In this document: piece after piece, positions 34,285-45,200 of the stretch
How the letters are laid out: each line of letters opens with the position of its first letter
Position numbering within the stretch: the stretch's first letter is position 1
DNA from: Davidsoniella eucalypti
Taxonomy: Eukaryota; Ascomycota; Sordariomycetes; Microascales; Ceratocystidaceae
Direction: 5' to 3'
NCBI GenBank assembly: GCA_004009845.1
Contig: RMBW01000024.1
Coordinates: forward strand, 248,001 to 312,000
DNA length: 64,000 bases
Position numbers and translations under genes: made by a program
The notes under the pieces: generated by a model
The model's input: only the letters and a program-made list of their open reading frames with translations
What the model was told of the DNA's origin: nothing
The model's database searches: none

Positions 34285-34880
34285 TTGTTATTTGTCTATA
34301 CAATAGAGTGTAATAGAATATACATATACATAGAGCTTCGTATATTTCAATAGTTATCACACAAGCCCTAATCAGTGACCCTAATTCTGACGGTAACTAG
34401 CAAGTATGTATTTCGGGATTTGGATCGTTGAGCCAGAAGTTAGCAAAAGGGTTGCGTAACCCTATTACATGAATTGTTTCTTAATTGCTTGAAAAGCTAA
34501 ACGTTGAGATGGGTTACATTCAGATTAAGTACAAGAAGTCTGCTCACACATAGATGAAGATAAGGTAACATTTAACCGGGAAAACAGTGACATGTCGAAT
34601 TAGCGTTGTGGCAAAGGGATGCGCCTTATTGTCTGTTATGAACCTCAACAATAGCAACAAAAAATAATGCTGGGAAAGGGCAACGTAGCCAAATAGTGAC
34701 ATCATCGATATATCTGTATAACCTAACAAGAGCAATAGAGGCTACTATAGACGACCTGCTGAAGTCAAATGCGTCGTCATGTGTTTTTTTATTTTATATA
34801 TATTATAACTAATCCATTAATCACCCTCAAAGTTGCTGTGGAGCTATCGACAGGGTCATAACCTTATAAAAATTTTCAAC

Positions 34881-34923
34881 AGCCGCCTCACAAAAGCGTC
34901 TGCGGCGCTTTTGTGAGGCGGCT
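34881..34923. repeat. perfect 18-bp inverted repeat (hairpin)
   Basis: Left arm AGCCGCCTCACAAAAGCG at 34881-34898, loop TCTGCGG, right arm its exact reverse complement at 34906-34923. The arms are GC-rich in an AT-rich intergenic region. No T-run follows on either strand, so a simple terminator is unlikely. It could be the end of an inverted-repeat transposon, a structured RNA or a protein-binding palindrome. Confidence 0.8.
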
Positions 34924-35047
34924 TGGCATTTTGAAGCAAGGGCGCTTTGGATCAAACGGCTATCTCAGAACCGGCTAATGTTGTCGTAAACCAAAACTAA
35001 GCTAAAATACTCGCTTGGAGACTCCCTCTTCCATTCTTGACGGAACG

Positions 35048-35173
35048 ATGGGGGCTGAGTTCCATCCAATCATCAAAGCTAGGGCCGCAAAGTTTGAAAA
35101 GAAGGCAAGATTTGCCGATATACTGCATGAAGAGGGCTACGGAAGCTTCGACCACTTGAAAGCAACGCAGTAA
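35048..35173 (+). CDS. possible 41-residue small protein
   Basis: ATG at 35048 opens a frame ending at TAA 35171-35173. The peptide is strongly mixed-charge (MGAEFHPIIKARAAKFEKK... to HLKATQ) and, unlike other short frames nearby, is not low-complexity. It lies 125 bases downstream of the hairpin. It may be a fragment of a lost gene, an exon, or chance. No family was recognised. Confidence 0.25.
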   Translation: MGAEFHPIIKARAAKFEKKARFADILHEEGYGSFDHLKATQ

Positions 35174-35808
35174 ACAACAAACGGTCTAGAACTAACTTAT
35201 CTTTTGGCTTTTGGCTGCAAATGATTTGCTGTAAAACAAAAACGTGGGATTAGCCCAAGGTCATAAACTTGGAAGGCTTGCCGGTCCACCTGCAAAGCCT
35301 GCAAAAGCTTAATAGTAAGCACCAAGACAACAGCCCAACGATCCCAATAAAGAAGGAGGACGTGTTGGATGATTGCTTCGAAGGGAATGACTCTTTTCCG
35401 GGCTGAGTGTCTTGACACGAGGCAATGCATACTTGGTTTATATAAACAAAGCATGGCTACCGCCGAGGCTTACTTTGTGACGATTATGTCTCGATATTCG
35501 CTTGATCTTGGCCTGATCTTCCTGTTTTTGTGAAAAGCCCCCATACTACAATTTCGTTTTCCCGTTGTCTCGTTATACATCGTTTCTAAGACGAGAGTCA
35601 ATTCTTGCGCTGCCGCGTTTGTACTACCGCTACTACTCGATTTCTCTTGGCTGGCGATAAACAAACGCCTACTCTTTGTCGGCCTTTTCTTGGCTGCGTC
35701 GTGCCAAAAAGCTTGGCTTTCTTCTTTCAGCTTAACGCATCCATCGACTTACTTGAGATCTCTCAGTTTAGTGTCCTTGATACGGCTTCACACCACTAGA
35801 TCATCGTC

Positions 35809-37364
35809 ATGGACTCCTCAGAGGCCGTTCAGCCAGATACACCACCGGTAGACCCTTCATCTCAACCTACCGATGCCAAGGCGACAGCCACACCTGCGAT
35901 CCAAGATATTTCCGATCCGCTGCAGTTTGCACGACACCGACGCTCTGATATATCGAAGGAAGCACTGAAAGCTGCTCACCCCAACAGCGACGGCAAAGCA
36001 TTAAAACAGTTCTACACGCGCCAGAACCAGCTGATTGACCAGTTTCTGGGCGCCAAAGATGAAGAGCGCTTGCAGGTCGAGGAGGACAAACGGTTGAAGC
36101 CGCGGATCAAGTTTGCGGTGTACGCTAGCTTCTCAGTGAACTTCTTCTTGTTCGTTATCCAGGTCTATGCAGCGGTTACTACACGTTCGTTAGCCCTGTT
36201 TGCAACGGCCGCAGATGCCTTTGTAAGTACTGCTTTTGGTTTGTACTATACCGTATACGTTGTTAATTTTATCATCCTTCCGTTTTACTAGATGGACTTA
36301 GTTTCGTCGTTTGTTATGCTGATCACTTCTCGGATGGCTGCTCGCCCAAGTGTCTACAAATATCCAGTCGTAAGTCCGATAACTCATATGATCAAAGTGT
36401 CTGATACTAACTATCTTAGGGCCGTCGCCGGATTGAAACTATTGGTATCATTCTGTTCTGCTGTCTGATGACCACTGTAGCCATTGAGCTTATTGTAAGC
36501 GACAAACTATACCGTCTGTGGATCTATTTCATATCTAACTCTCAGTAGATCGAATCCGCCCGGAGTCTCAGCGAGGGCAAGCAAAGCTCGAATGAATTGC
36601 AGCTCGTTCCTATCATATTTGTTGGCATTGCTAGTACGTATATATATATATATATGGGTGTGTATGTTTCAAAGTATATTATCAATACTAACCAAGTTCT
36701 ATAGTTTTCCTGAAGGCGTCTCTGATGGTCTTCTGCTATACATATCGCAAGGTTCCATCTGTCCACGTATTCTTCGTTGATCATCGCAACGATATTGCCG
36801 TCAACTCGTTTGGCCTAATCATGTCCGTGGTTGGTGAGCGCTTTGTATGGTATTTAGATCCTCTAGGTGCCATTCTTATCGCCCTCTTGATTCTGTCTTC
36901 ATGGGTGTCCAACGCCTATGACCAGATCTGGTTGCTTGTTGGAAAATCAGCTCCGCGTGAGTTTATTTCAAAGCTAGTCTATATGTGCATGACGCACGAT
37001 GACAAGATTTTGCAGGTCGATACGGTAAGAAGTATATGCCAAAAGATAAACGCCAAGATGGATATTGACTAACTTGTCTGCTATTAAACAGTGCCGGGCG
37101 TACCACGCGGGAGAAAAGTTTTATGTCGAAGTAGACGTCATCATGGACGAAGAAACGCCTCTGCGCGTGTCACATGACGTCTCCCAGACGCTTCAACGCA
37201 AAATCGAGGGTCTGTCAGATGTAGAGCGTGCATTTGTTCACGTGGACTATGAGGATGAGCACGATATCTGGGACGAACATAAGCCACTATATGAAAAGAG
37301 GCCAGCTAGTAGTTCTCGCCCTAGTTTGTGTAGCCGTATTTTTGGCGGTACCAAAGACGAGTAG
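35809..37364 (+). CDS. cation diffusion facilitator, Mn-CDF type
   Basis: Six exons: 35809-36222, 36292-36369, 36420-36494, 36549-36633, 36705-37024 and 37092-37364, giving 414 residues. Exons 1-5 cover an acidic N-terminus and the CDF membrane domain. The metal-site motifs are D136-AFM-D140 in TM2 (TAADAFMDLVSS) and D243-HRN-D247 in TM5 (FVDHRNDIAVNSFGL). DxxxD in both helices, instead of HxxxD, marks the Mn-CDF subgroup. The last exon encodes a cytosolic ferredoxin-like C-terminal domain (CRAYHAGEKFYVEVDVIMD...VERAFVHVDYEDEHD). It is expected to export Mn2+ or a similar ion from the cytosol into an organelle by proton exchange. All five junctions keep frame; intron 4 includes an AT dinucleotide run. 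Confidence 0.93.
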
Positions 37365-39486
37365 ATTTTGGAACTGGTTATGTAAAGGAAAGGGTAGATA
37401 AGAATAGGCAAATGCGCCGAAGAACAATAACAATGACTCAAGACTTTTATGAAGTTCCATAAAGTGCAGTTCTAGACAACCTGAAATCGAGGCAAACAGG
37501 TTTGAAAGTATATAGCAATTAAGGCAAAGTGAAATGTACCAATTACAGTGCATGGCAGCTACAAGGCTGTTCTCGGTCTACTCAGGTGATAGATATTCAA
37601 TAGGCAGAAATCATGTAGCATACCTAGAGATTACTTTTGTTAGTAATTGTTTTTTTGCCGCTTTACATTAAAAAAATACAGATATTTCCCTAATCCCATT
37701 ACAATAGAAGAAGCTTATCCCTAGACATGTATCTTCTAGAATAACGCACTCACCCTTAGTTGTACAGGTCTAAAAGTGCCTAGCATGTATATGTGTATAA
37801 GCTACAATTTCAATTCCCTTGCAGAATATTGCGGAATGATCACTGTTGAAGAATGTTTTTGTAGAGTGGGCACAAAGGTGTATTTGTTAAAAAAAAAACA
37901 TTGAAAGAGAAAAAGAGTCAATGTGACCTACATATACTAACGAAATAGAGTATTCAGTAGTAAATTCTACAAGCTTACCCCCCTAATGGAAACCAGATAG
38001 TGTGTGTTTTCCAGAACAAGCCGCTGAAGATGGAAAATATCGACACAACTCGTATTGCGTATGACATAGGGCAGTTAATCACAACTATTACATCTCTGAC
38101 CTGTTAATTGAAGGCAATAGCAACATAATAGCAAAGTAATACTCAGGCTAGACAGTATCTTTGGCCACATTGATATAGCTGTAATTTTGGCTTCCCACTC
38201 TATATGTCTGTATGCACGGCACTTGGATTATGAAGGTACAAATAGCCTATAAGCTTTATTGGTGATTCAACTGTTTAATATTATGTTATTGGTATGTATT
38301 TAATAAGATATCACAGTAAGCTGTAGTAATCGAGAAATAAACAAAAACAGAAGCAATCCTCAACAAGTGAAAGATGCAGAAGTCCCGAGTACCTTACTTG
38401 CCCTTCACCATGACCAAGAAAAAGGTAGGGGTTGGTTCTTTTTCGTCAGAGTGTGGCAGCATTGACTTGTCAACTTCGCCAAGTTCATTCGAGACAAGCT
38501 GTACAGCATCATATAAACGCCTGCTGCGAAGTGTGATAGAGCCTGTATTGTTCCGAGTATTGTTCCGAGTGGGATCTTCACAGCCAGCAGCTGATGCGAC
38601 TGTTGACCGTCTATGGCATCCAGGGCTACTAGTAGTTTTCTTTTGTACGTGCGCTTGTACAGGTTTCAGAGTCTTGGTGGTGCACAACATGCTAGATAAT
38701 GGTTTGGATTGGAGTGCATGGAAGATATTGCGATGAGGGGCCTTTGACGTATGGCACATGATGATTCTTGTTGGTAAAAAGATAGGTAATGTAGTAGGTA
38801 ATGTAGTAGGTGATGTGATGGGATGCTGAATCACAACTATTCACCTGCCATGAGTTGAGGAAAAGCAAGACAACTTATATATGATTCAAGTCAAGGGAAA
38901 CGCAGTCAATGTTTCATCGTTACCATAATGAAGGCGAAATCTGCCTTTGGTACAGAGTATTCCAAGCATATGTAATAACGATTGCCACAACCACATCTAC
39001 AACTACATTGCAACTATAATAAGTACACTTCAGGGAAACAAAGTCGCATTTGGTAAGAAACGAGTAAAGAGCAAATTCAGAAACTATCATATAGTCGGAT
39101 ACCATCTAGCTTTACTGATTCCTAGTTATGTATCTTCTACTTTATAGTCATGACATAGCTTGATCAAGAAACTGGCATCTGATTGATTACAGTAGTTATC
39201 TCTTCTATCAGGCCTAGAGCCATTCCCTTTGACATCACTACAGTGAATATTTAATTACATATACTATATTCGTTCTAGTTAATGACATATTTATATGCAA
39301 TAACCATAGTTAAATATTTTGATTGTCAATCTTATGGAGCTAGTTAAATAGATATTTCTACCCAATTTATCATGGACAAAATCTATCACAAATGGCAAAT
39401 TGATCAGATATGCAGAATATAAAATATACCAAAGTATTGAAAAAATAAGTTATTAACGTATCTATAGCTATAGTCAGCAAGTGTAT
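37365..39486. other. gene-free region, small tandem repeats
   Basis: 2.1 kb of AT-rich DNA. Overlapping frames at 38374-38736 (plus, 120 codons) and 38394-38834 (minus, 146 codons) are mutual shadows without a recognisable domain. The minus one is Thr/Pro-rich at its start because of a 12-bp tandem repeat (GGTAATGTAGTA, about 38785-38815). I call neither a gene. Confidence 0.4.
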
Positions 39487-40014
39487 CTAACACGAAGTAA
39501 ATAATATAACGTAGTCAACTAGTGACATTTCAATTGTCAAAACTCCTTCGTCGTCTGGATCATTGTTGTCGCGTACATAAACTGTTACATAATTCTTGGC
39601 AGATATATCTGGCAGTGTGTAAATGTCGATAAGCCCCATATACTCCGGTCCGGGACTGCCATCATCAGCAAGCCTCTCAAACTGAGTGTATGACCAGTCC
39701 CTCCGAATGAAGCTCCAGTTTCTATTGAAATCTACCAAGATTCTAGCAGCGACTTGCTTGAACTCTGTGCCGTCCCAAAGATATATACTTGTTTCAAACT
39801 CCAGTCCGGGCTGTATCTTGGGGTCTAAAGAGTGTGTGTGACTAATCGGCAACTGTCTAATTTCCGAGTCGTTACGAGCCTCAAAAGGCTTGTGTGATCG
39901 TTTCGTTCCCTTTGACTTGGCTATTCGATGTCGATCCAAGGCCTTGGTATATAGCTCTGTCTTTTTGGTCTTATGAAAGATATCTTTGGCGGTCCCAAGA
40001 CTTTCTGTCACCAT
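39487..40014 (-). CDS. orphan hypothetical protein, 175 residues
   Basis: Single frame on the minus strand from ATG 40014. It has a basic N-terminal half (KTKKTELYTKALDRHRIAKSKGTKRSH) and a C-terminal half with aromatic- and acid-rich strands (YLWDGTEFKQVAARILVDFNRNWSFIRRDW...NYVTVYVRDNNDPDDEGVLTIEM). No family was recognised. Residues are well mixed and the frame is long for AT-rich DNA, so it is probably coding. Its first 75 codons and about 350 bases upstream are repeated in inverted orientation at 41099-41579, where the frame is broken. The C-terminal half is single-copy in this window. Possibly a lineage-specific gene, a transposon-carried gene, or a remnant of a larger one. Confidence 0.5.
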   Translation of the reverse strand: MVTESLGTAKDIFHKTKKTELYTKALDRHRIAKSKGTKRSHKPFEARNDSEIRQLPISHTHSLDPKIQPGLEFETSIYLWDGTEFKQVAARILVDFNRNWSFIRRDWSYTQFERLADDGSPGPEYMGLIDIYTLPDISAKNYVTVYVRDNNDPDDEGVLTIEMSLVDYVILFTSC

Positions 40015-40362
40015 TTTCGACTGACTGTAATGATGGGATGTTAGCTACGCACAATTATACTAGCGATGCCGGCAATATCTTACCCCATAGTTCAGCTTTC
40101 TTTTTAACTAACAAGTTTTAACGATTCTTAAGTAAATATAGCTCTCCGATGATCAATGTTTTATACATCGCTATACTTGACTGACGATAAAGGAGACAAA
40201 TTGTAGGAGTATAGTAGAACAAAAAAAGGAACGAATCTTCAGGTGATTATGCCGCTCTCTATTCAAGCTCAGTAGCAAGATCTCATGTATCTATATACAT
40301 GAGATGAAAAACAACGGAGGGCATACCTAAATTATATACATTCTTCCCTCATATGTTATTCT
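39788..40362. repeat. left arm of inverted duplication
   Basis: About 575 bp that recurs in reverse complement at 41099-41579. It covers the 5' part of the orphan gene and its upstream region. By eye the arms are nearly identical wherever they align, apart from a deletion of about 94 bp in the right arm. Confidence 0.85.
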
Positions 40363-41098
40363 GTCTTTTCTTTTTTGTTTTTCTTTTTCTTTTCTTTTCC
40401 GTTAGTTATATGTAATTCCGTCTTTTTTGTTATTCTATCTTTTCCGTTAACTATGTAAATCTGTCTTTTTGTTTTTTCTTTAAAAGGAGACGTAGGTGTT
40501 GCTATTGTAAAAGGGATGAGACTAGTCTGGGCAGTCCCGGATACTAGGAACATAGAAAATTGGTGCCAGAAAACACGGCCTCGCCCGGAGTCGAAAAGGA
40601 GCTCTTAGATAAATCTCTAGACTATAAATAAAATCATCATCATCATCTTACCTACAGTACATATAGAAGTTTACGAAACCCCAAGGTTCAACCTGGTGTA
40701 GTGTTTATCTCAGGAATTATCTTCGAGCTGAACATTGAACTTGAAACTGAGATTAACATTAACTCCTCTATATATCTGTATAACAGATATTTTGCTAGTG
40801 CCTGTATCAAGTAGCTGCCCTCAATATGAGCATTAAGATTTCAGTTTGAAGGTTAATTACCACATCATGTTGAAATTAAATTGTGTGAATATGTAACCAA
40901 AATGCGGTGTTTTTTATATATTTAAAAAAGGCAATGTATTTGGTGTCTTATCATTATGGACAGATGACCGAAGCTATTGATTTGAAAATACAAAAGTACA
41001 GGTAATTTGATCAAATAGAATCGTGTTTAACATGTCATTTCCATGTCAATGATATATTGCTCACTGGTCTTGTATTGTTATTCTAACAAATAGCCAAA
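40363..41098. other. spacer between inverted arms
   Basis: About 736 bp of AT-rich sequence separating the arms. It contains T-rich runs near 40363-40500 and a short CAT run near 40632-40646, but no open frame with coding character. No transposase-like frame is seen. Confidence 0.5.
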
Positions 41099-41579
41099 GA
41101 ATAACATATGAGGGAAGAATGTATATAATTTAGGTATTCCGTTGTCTTTCATCTCATGTATGTAAGATACATGAGATCTTGCTACTGAGCTTGAATAGAG
41201 AGCGGCATAATCACCTGAAGATTCGTTCCTTTTTTTGTTCTACTATACTCCTACAATTTGTCTCCTTTATCGTCAGTCAAGTATAGCGATGTATAAAACA
41301 TTGATCATCGGAGAGCTATATTTACTTAAGAATCGTTAAAACTTGTTAGTTAAAAAAAAAGCTGAACTATAGCTAGTATAACTGTGCATAGCTAACATCC
41401 ATCATTAGCTATATACCAAGGCCTTGCTTGGATCGACGTCGAGTAGCCAAGTCAAAGGGAACGGAAGGATCACACAAGCCTTTTGAGGCCCGTAACAACT
41501 CGGAAATTAGACAGTTGCCGATTAGTCACACACGCTCTTTTGACCCCAAGATACTGCCCGGACTGGAGTTTGAAACAAG
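41099..41579. repeat. right arm of inverted duplication
   Basis: Reverse complement of 39788-40362. It starts GAATAACATATGAGGGAAGA in the joined context and ends in TTTGAAACAAG, where it stops matching exactly at the middle of the orphan gene. Confidence 0.85.
41407..41579 (+). pseudogene. broken 5' copy of the orphan gene
   Basis: Matches codons of the gene at 39487-40014 from LYTKALDR through GLEFET. The start codon and first codons are missing because of the roughly 94-bp deletion just upstream. A 4-nt insertion (CTTG, near 41425) shifts the frame. The remaining peptide SHKPFEARNNSEIRQLPISH is readily aligned. After 41579 the sequence is unrelated, so the C-terminal half was never copied or has been lost. 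Confidence 0.75.
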
Positions 41580-42225
41580 AGTTCAAGCAAGACAGAATTC
41601 CATGATCCTCAACCCTGCTCTCTCTGCAGTGGCTGTGCCTGTTTTTGTGTGTACTGTAGGTGTAAATCTAGGGTTCGGATATACCCTTGTACGTCTACCC
41701 TAACCCTATTGTTGAGTAGAGCTATAGACCTTTGTAGCTCCAACTCCTCAAACGTCACATGTCCCCACTAAACACCAAAGCCTAGCATAATGAAGCTCCG
41801 GCATTTCAAGTCAGCAATAAATCAATCGATTCCAAAGCCCGCCCGCCATTTTTCATCCCCAACGGCCATTGAACGACCTCGCATTGACTCCGAGCTCATC
41901 TTCGCATCTTCAGCCTTACCTTGCAACTTCAGGCCTTGTTGCCGAGCCTTTCCCTCGCCAGCCCAAACGATGCTCCTGATCTAATGCGCGAGCGACTATC
42001 CCATACCGATACTCTCGATTCTATCCGACTATCTACAGCTAATAGCCGACTAGCTGAAGTCTGACTGTTCAACTGCTCGGCTATCTAGCTATCGCTACTC
42101 GCGCCTCGGAAGATTGTTTACATCTGTCCCTTTGATAGGCACTGTCCAACTTCGTGGGCGGTCACCCAAGCGTCTCTATCCATATATCATATATCCCACG
42201 TATCAACCACATCGTGTCTTCTGCC
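41580..42225. other. promoter and leader of Sec3
   Basis: No gene. It includes a telomere-like CTACCCTAACCCTATT near 41695-41710 and a C/T-rich leader. An in-frame ATG at 42154 precedes the chosen Sec3 start. Confidence 0.45.
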
Positions 42226-45200
42226 ATGGATCGCGGCACGCCAGGCAGCGTCAGCCGAGCCCAGCGGTTTGACGACGAAAAACGTCGCATCACTGAGAGC
42301 TGCTTTTCTAGGAGAGACCCTGATGGCACCTGTACGTCCGCCATTATGTGCTTCTTACCACAGAGCATATAGACTGACTCTGTAGCTCGGGCTTAATCTG
42401 CCACTGTTCTTTGTTCCCGAATATAGGACTCTGGACCCTGATATCTCTTCTTGTCACATCACTAACACTTCTTGCCTCGTTTAGTACAAGAAACATACAT
42501 CACCCACCTCCGCATCACTGAATTCTCCAACTACCCGTCATCGCCGCCCCCGCCCCAAGCGCGGACTCCCGATTCGCAGAAGCCGCGAGTCGTCATCGTT
42601 GCCGTACGACGATCTGGTCGCGTATGTATGCACAAATCAAAAGAAAACACCAACGGCACCTTCTCCATTGGCAAAACCTGGAATTTCGACGACATCTCTC
42701 TTATCCAGAGCTACACTGGCCCAAATGTCGATCCTACCCAGCGAGCGTGGGCTGGCGATACAGGCTTCTTAATCACCATCCAGAAGTCGTACTACTGGCA
42801 GGCCCAGACCGACAAGGAAAAAAAGTTCTTCATAGCAAGTCTCGTCAAGATCTATGGCAAATACACCGGCGGAAGAATACCCGAGATCACTGGCTTCGAC
42901 CCTCGGGAGCTCGAGCAGATTATCGGCTCCTCCCGTCGTACTGGAAGCTCACCTGCACCCCAAGGGAGTCCAGCGCCACCCCCATCGCAGCCGTCGTCCC
43001 AAGTTCCCCCTCCAATAATAACGAGCCAGGGTCGTCCGTCACTAGATAGAGGTCCCATGGGAATCAAGCCTCCTATGACACCGGTAGGCTCGGCGCCACC
43101 ATCTGCCGCCTCGTCTCCGTTTGTACCACCGCCGCGCGCCTCTCCCGGGCCGATGCGGGTCTCACAAAACAACATAAGCAATTCTCCTGGTGGAAGTATC
43201 GATTCCACTCGGTCTTTTAACACCCCCGTCAATATGCGCCGTCTTGCGCCCACAAACCAGAGCCAGGACTCTTTCGTTACCTCTAGAAGCAACGACGATG
43301 CTGCCGGACTTCGGCCTCGCTCCCGTGGAAACGGCCAGCCCCCAGTTGGCTCAACTACGCCTGGTAGCACTTATCGTGCTTTTCGCGAGCCATCGCCCGA
43401 ACCTCCCAAGACTCCCGCTTACGAAGCTCCACCGCCAGAACGAAAGAGGCCACCCATGGACCCGAACCGTCCCAACATGGTCGAGAATGACTTGGTGCCA
43501 GCACCTCTGATGAGCCCCAAACAACGGGACCCCGTCCCTCCACCAAGGAACATGGATCGCATGTCTACGCGCAATACATCTGGAGGCGGCTACAGGTCTG
43601 AATCTGGATCGTTCCGCCAGCCGAACGATTCGATCGATTCGACCCAGACTGATTCGTACCGTGGAGCTCCTAGTAATCTCACTTCACCTGTACCCTCAGT
43701 ATCATCACAACCAGTCAAGCCTATGCCTGGCATGACACCTGAGTCTGACAACCCACTTGTGGCTTCTCCTGTAGTAGTAGAAAAACCCGGCTTAGGTTCC
43801 ATGATTAAGTCAAGGCGAACAGAAGAAAGTTCGTCGACGCCGCCTCCTGAGGGCGAAGCCAAGCCTGGCCTAGGGTCCATGATCAAGAAGCCAGATCTGG
43901 CGGGCTCCCTATGGAAGGCTGCTGCCGCTGCAGGTGCCTTCAAGCCCCGTCCTGGTGGTGCTGGTGAGCGTCTTCGCCAAGCGGCCCTAAAGAGTAGCGA
44001 GGGCCCTGACGGAATCACAGGAGTTGTCCCAGCGCCACGCCGTCCAGACCCACCCAAGCCCGAATTAGACGACGACAACAATGATTTCCCTCCACCTCTA
44101 ACCCAACCCGCTTCCGTTTCAACGCCGGCTATTACCACCTCGGCGCCCAACGCCCCTGCTGCCACGATCGTCATTCCCACTGGTCCTCCAGTGCCAAAGA
44201 AGGATGACCCTGTCACCAAGCCCGATGCTTCACGGTCTATCGTTGTTGGACACGACGGCAAATATCTTACGTCTCTCGGTATCGATCCTTCTGTCCTTGA
44301 TAACACACGCAGTGCCGACTTCAGTAAATGGCTTGACTATGTAGGCTTTGTTCCAGGTCAAAAGATGCGATCTCACGGATGGGATATCATGAAGACAGAC
44401 CTTGAACGTGAGATTGACAAGGCGCAAGCTGGTGGGTGGCTGTCTCGGATCAGAGAAGAGGATGAACGCATTGCCAACGTGCGCAAAGGAATTGATCTAG
44501 TGATCACTGAATGTGATGAGCTTGAAAACCTGTTGACCCTTTACAGCGTCGAATTGGGTGTAAGTATATATTGTATGCCCGCTAACAGTGGTTTGCTTGT
44601 ACTAATTCAATGATTCTTACTCTCTAGACTATCTCAGATGATATTGCCTATATTGAGAACCAGTCTCAAGGTCTACAAGTCCAAGCCTCTAACCAAAAGG
44701 CTCTGAAGAAGGAACTAGAGCTTATTCTAGACACGTGCAGTATCAGTACCCGCCATCTGGATGCTCTTAAAAATAACTCGTTTGACTCTCGAGATATCAA
44801 GAGTGTTGAGGAAGCCCTGGTCATAATGTACAAGGCCATGGTCAGAATTGATCCTAACATTTGCAAATATGAGCCCTCCAAGGGAGAAGAGAGCAACTCC
44901 AAGCCCGAAGACATGGATGATCCTACGCAATCAAGCACACTTGCTACCAGCTACGGTCAGATGAGAATTGTACAAGAAAAGAAAGAGTACTATATTCAAG
45001 AAAGCGCAGCTGTCATGCAACGCTATGTCGGCTGGATGGCGACAGAGTTGAATACAGCGTTCGGCGAAACCCACAAGGCCTTGGATAAAGCCCTGGCCCG
45101 TAAGACCGATCGCGAGCTATATCAAACCCATCGCAACTATCTCTGGAACTACTGCGCGCTCAATCTATATGCTCGCGATATGCACCTCGAGCTGTGGAAT

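Larger units (their letters stand above)
34285..35808. other. intergenic between CE1 and CDF genes
   Basis: AT-rich DNA with a perfect hairpin at 34881-34923 and a short open frame at 35048-35173, listed separately. The last 250 bases before 35809 are a pyrimidine-rich leader. Nothing else is recognised. Confidence 0.45.

Noticed and set aside
34881..34923. Intrinsic terminator
   Set aside because: Eukaryotic context and no following T-run.
36639..36656. AT dinucleotide run as a functional repeat
   Set aside because: It lies inside a CDF intron and is a simple microsatellite.
38394..38834. 146-codon frame on the minus strand
   Set aside because: Overlaps a 120-codon plus-strand frame, has a Thr/Pro run caused by a tandem repeat and shows no domain; it could be chance.
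42154..42225. Earlier start of Sec3
   Set aside because: In frame but encodes unconserved residues inside the leader; the ATG at 42226 was preferred.
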